The notes under the pieces: model-generated
Databases searched by the model: none
The model's input: only the letters and a program-made list of their open reading frames with translations
What the model was told of the DNA's origin: nothing
Made by a program: the position numbers and the translations under genes
Assembly (NCBI GenBank): GCA_024224995.1
Contig: JAAENB010000067.1
Coordinates: 1 to 7,273 of the forward strand
Source of the DNA: a bacterium
GTDB lineage: Bacteria > Spirochaetota > UBA4802 > UBA5550
DNA: 7,273 nt
Direction of reading: 5' to 3'
Shown: positions 6,533-7,273 of the stretch, one piece after another
Position numbering within the stretch: the stretch's first letter is position 1
Layout: each line of letters begins with the position of its first letter

Positions 6533-6892
6533 AAAATTATTGGTTGTGCCATGACTGTTCACAGCGCGCTGGGTAATGGATTTCAGGAAGTTATTTACCA
6601 GCGTGCTCTAGCCATAGAGTTGGAGCTGGCGAGTATAAAGTTTGACAGGGAATTCGAAATGCCTATTTTTTACCGCAATGAACGTATAGGCACGCGCAGG
6701 GTTGATTTTCTGATAGAGGAGTGCATTTCTGTTGAATTGAAGGCCAGAACCCAATTGGAGGATGTGCACTTAGCCCAGGCAATAAATTATCTGGAAGCGT
6801 ACAATCTGGAAATTGGCCTGCTTATCAATTTCGGGGAAACCAGTTTGAACTTTAAGCGACTAACAAATAAAAAGTATAAGCCCGAGAAATGA
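6494..6892 (+). CDS. GxxExxY family protein (PDDEXK-like)
   Basis: This is a complete 132-residue protein, close to the usual family size of about 125. The defining motif is GFQEVIY (Gly29, Glu32, Tyr35), after an N-terminal helix with TVHSALGNG. A PDDEXK-like core follows: RRVDFLI with Asp71, then VELKA with Glu81 and Lys83, and a later Gln94 in QAINYL. This arrangement fits a restriction-endonuclease-like fold with candidate metal-binding residues intact, but the biochemical activity of the family is, to my knowledge, unproven. The start is ATG 6494; upstream AAAGAG (6479-6484) is a weak binding site 9 nt away. The stop codon overlaps a small palindrome (AATCACTGTGATT, 6892-6904). It is flanked by TGATT/AATCA arrays, and a second copy of the gene begins at 7235. 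Nuclease action on the repeats is an attractive but untested idea. Confidence 0.88.
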   Translation: MIKNEYKYSELTSKIIGCAMTVHSALGNGFQEVIYQRALAIELELASIKFDREFEMPIFYRNERIGTRRVDFLIEECISVELKARTQLEDVHLAQAINYLEAYNLEIGLLINFGETSLNFKRLTNKKYKPEK

Positions 6893-6935
6893 ATCACTGT
6901 GATTTGTGTGATTTTTTTGATTCCCATGATTTTAT
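6892..6935. repeat. Short TGATT arm after the GxxExxY gene
   Basis: It begins with the palindrome AATCAC-T-GTGATT (6892-6904), overlapping the stop codon, and continues with GTGATT, TTGATT and ATGATT units. These lead into ATGATAAAGAGC, which matches the leader of the full gene. It looks like the left arm of the degenerate unit that follows. Confidence 0.6.
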
Positions 6936-7000
6936 GATAAAGAGCTCTTGTTGTTGATATGTATAAAGTTTAACAGGGAAGAAGTATAAGTCTGTGATGA
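6931..7000 (+). pseudogene. Internally deleted relic of a GxxExxY gene
   Basis: Three blocks match the intact copy in order. Bases 6931-6959 match the leader and start region (6471-6499) at 22 of 29 positions, with the ATG changed to TTG at 6954. Bases 6961-6980 match 6633-6652 (GTATAAAGTTTRACAGGGAA) at 19 of 20. AAGTATAAG at 6982-6990 matches 6872-6880 near the 3' end. About 130 bp and about 220 bp of the gene are missing between blocks. The reading frame from the TTG still gives IKFNRE, then stops. It cannot encode the protein and resembles a non-autonomous, internally deleted derivative. Confidence 0.7.
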
Positions 7001-7002
7001 AT

Positions 7003-7047
7003 AATAATCATAATAATCACAGAAATCACAGCAATCACAGTTCAGAC
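7003..7047. repeat. AATCA arm with terminal CAGTTCAGAC
   Basis: AATCA units, spaced 9 bp apart near the end (AATCACAGA, AATCACAGC, AATCACAGT), run up to TTCAGAC. The last 15 bases are the exact complement of the element's left end, so this is read as the right terminal arm. Confidence 0.7.
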
Positions 7048-7082
7048 AATGGTTAACGGCAGGGAAAGTCTGAACTGTGATT
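7033..7082. repeat. Perfect 15-bp inverted repeat at the junction of two units
   Basis: AATCACAGTTCAGAC (7033-7047) and GTCTGAACTGTGATT (7068-7082) are exact complements with a 20-nt loop. They are the right end of one unit and the left end of the next, facing each other, and could form a strong hairpin in DNA or RNA. Confidence 0.9.
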
Positions 7083-7211
7083 CCCATGATTAAATGATTT
7101 CCATGATTTCCATGATTTCCATGATTTCCATGATTAAATGATTACTATGATAAAATGATTACTATGATAAATCATAATAATCAAAAAAATCACATCAATC
7201 ACAGTCCTGAT
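7068..7211. repeat. Palindromic TGATT / AATCA array, copy B
   Basis: This has the same architecture as copy A but is 26 bp longer. The left arm has four tandem TGATTTCCA 9-mers, then TGATTAAA and ACTATGAT units; the right arm is identical to copy A. The difference in unit number and sequence in the left arm (TCCA versus ACTA spacers) shows that the array expands or converts faster than the rest. Confidence 0.8.
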
Positions 7212-7273
7212 TTTGTGATAAAGAGCTTATTGTTATGATAAAAAATGAATATAAATACTCAGAGTTAACTTCA
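7155..7273 (+). repeat. 119-bp direct repeat, second copy
   Basis: It is identical to 6414-6532 with no mismatch up to the window edge, so the duplication probably continues to the right. Confidence 0.95.
7235..7273 (+). CDS. Second GxxExxY gene copy (5' end only)
   Basis: The first 13 codons (MIKNEYKYSELTS) and the leader are identical in DNA to the gene at 6494. The window ends here, so it is unknown whether this copy is intact. With the relic at 6931-7000, this makes three copies of the gene in under 800 bp. Confidence 0.85.
   Translation, partial: MIKNEYKYSELTS

Larger units (their letters stand above)
6353..7047 (+). mobile_element. Putative TIR-bounded cassette carrying a GxxExxY gene
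   Basis: GTCTGAACTGTGATT (6353-6367) and its exact reverse complement (7033-7047) enclose the GxxExxY gene, a relic of a second copy, and arrays of TGATT/AATCA units. The same left end reappears at 7068, after a 20-nt spacer, and introduces another copy of the gene. Terminal inverted repeats, copy number above one, an internally deleted derivative and insertion at the very end of a gene are all features of mobile elements. No transposase of a known class is encoded, and no clear target-site duplication is seen, so mobility is inferred. The alternative is local amplification of a repeat-rich gene. Confidence 0.45.

Noticed and set aside
6353..7211. CRISPR array
   Set aside because: The repeated units are 8-9 bp with 3-4 nt between cores, far too short for CRISPR repeats and spacers, and they are arranged as inverted halves. 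No cas gene is present.
6353..7211. Plasmid or phage replication origin with iterons
   Set aside because: Phased 9-mers could suggest iterons, but no replication initiator is encoded nearby and the arrays track with the GxxExxY copies.

Overview
The window looks like an accessory region of a diderm (Gram-negative type) bacterium with modest GC content. Three lipoproteins with lipobox signal peptides point to a diderm envelope. Their repeated Ig-like, leucine-rich and beta-propeller domains recall surface lipoproteins of Desulfobacterota and spirochaetes, but the sequence alone does not settle the phylum.

Left two thirds (1-5240, minus strand): a tandem array of three paralogous modular lipoprotein genes. 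Each has a signal peptide with Cys24. Where visible, an N-terminal beta-rich module of about 337 residues follows, and it aligns without gaps between copies. The two complete genes carry unrelated C-termini: ten 24-residue leucine-rich repeats in 536-2548, and a probable seven-bladed beta-propeller in 2731-5085. The leftmost copy is cut by the window edge before its C-terminus. The two complete genes also share a duplicated upstream cassette with a candidate promoter and an inverted repeat. The leftmost gene lacks that cassette and looks like a recombinant: its 5' end resembles one paralog and its body the other. The array looks like a device for placing different binding domains on one lipid-anchored stalk.

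Middle (5240-5635): a spacer between divergent transcription units. It holds a strong imperfect hairpin, a 19-bp direct repeat whose second copy contains the ribosome binding site of the next gene, and a candidate rightward promoter.

Right end (5636-7273, plus strand): a spermidine-synthase-like SAM-binding protein, followed by an unusual repeat-rich region around a small GxxExxY protein gene of the PDDEXK-like group. This region is built of 8-9 bp TGATT units facing AATCA units. It has perfect 15-bp terminal inverted repeats (GTCTGAACTGTGATT at 6353-6367 and its complement at 7033-7047) that bracket the gene. The structure starts again at 7068, and a second copy of the gene begins at 7235, identical to the first as far as the window shows. 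Between the two lies an internally deleted relic of the same gene. The stop codon of the SAM-binding protein gene lies inside the first terminal repeat. This possible TIR-bounded, self-duplicating cassette is the strongest candidate here for an undescribed system.
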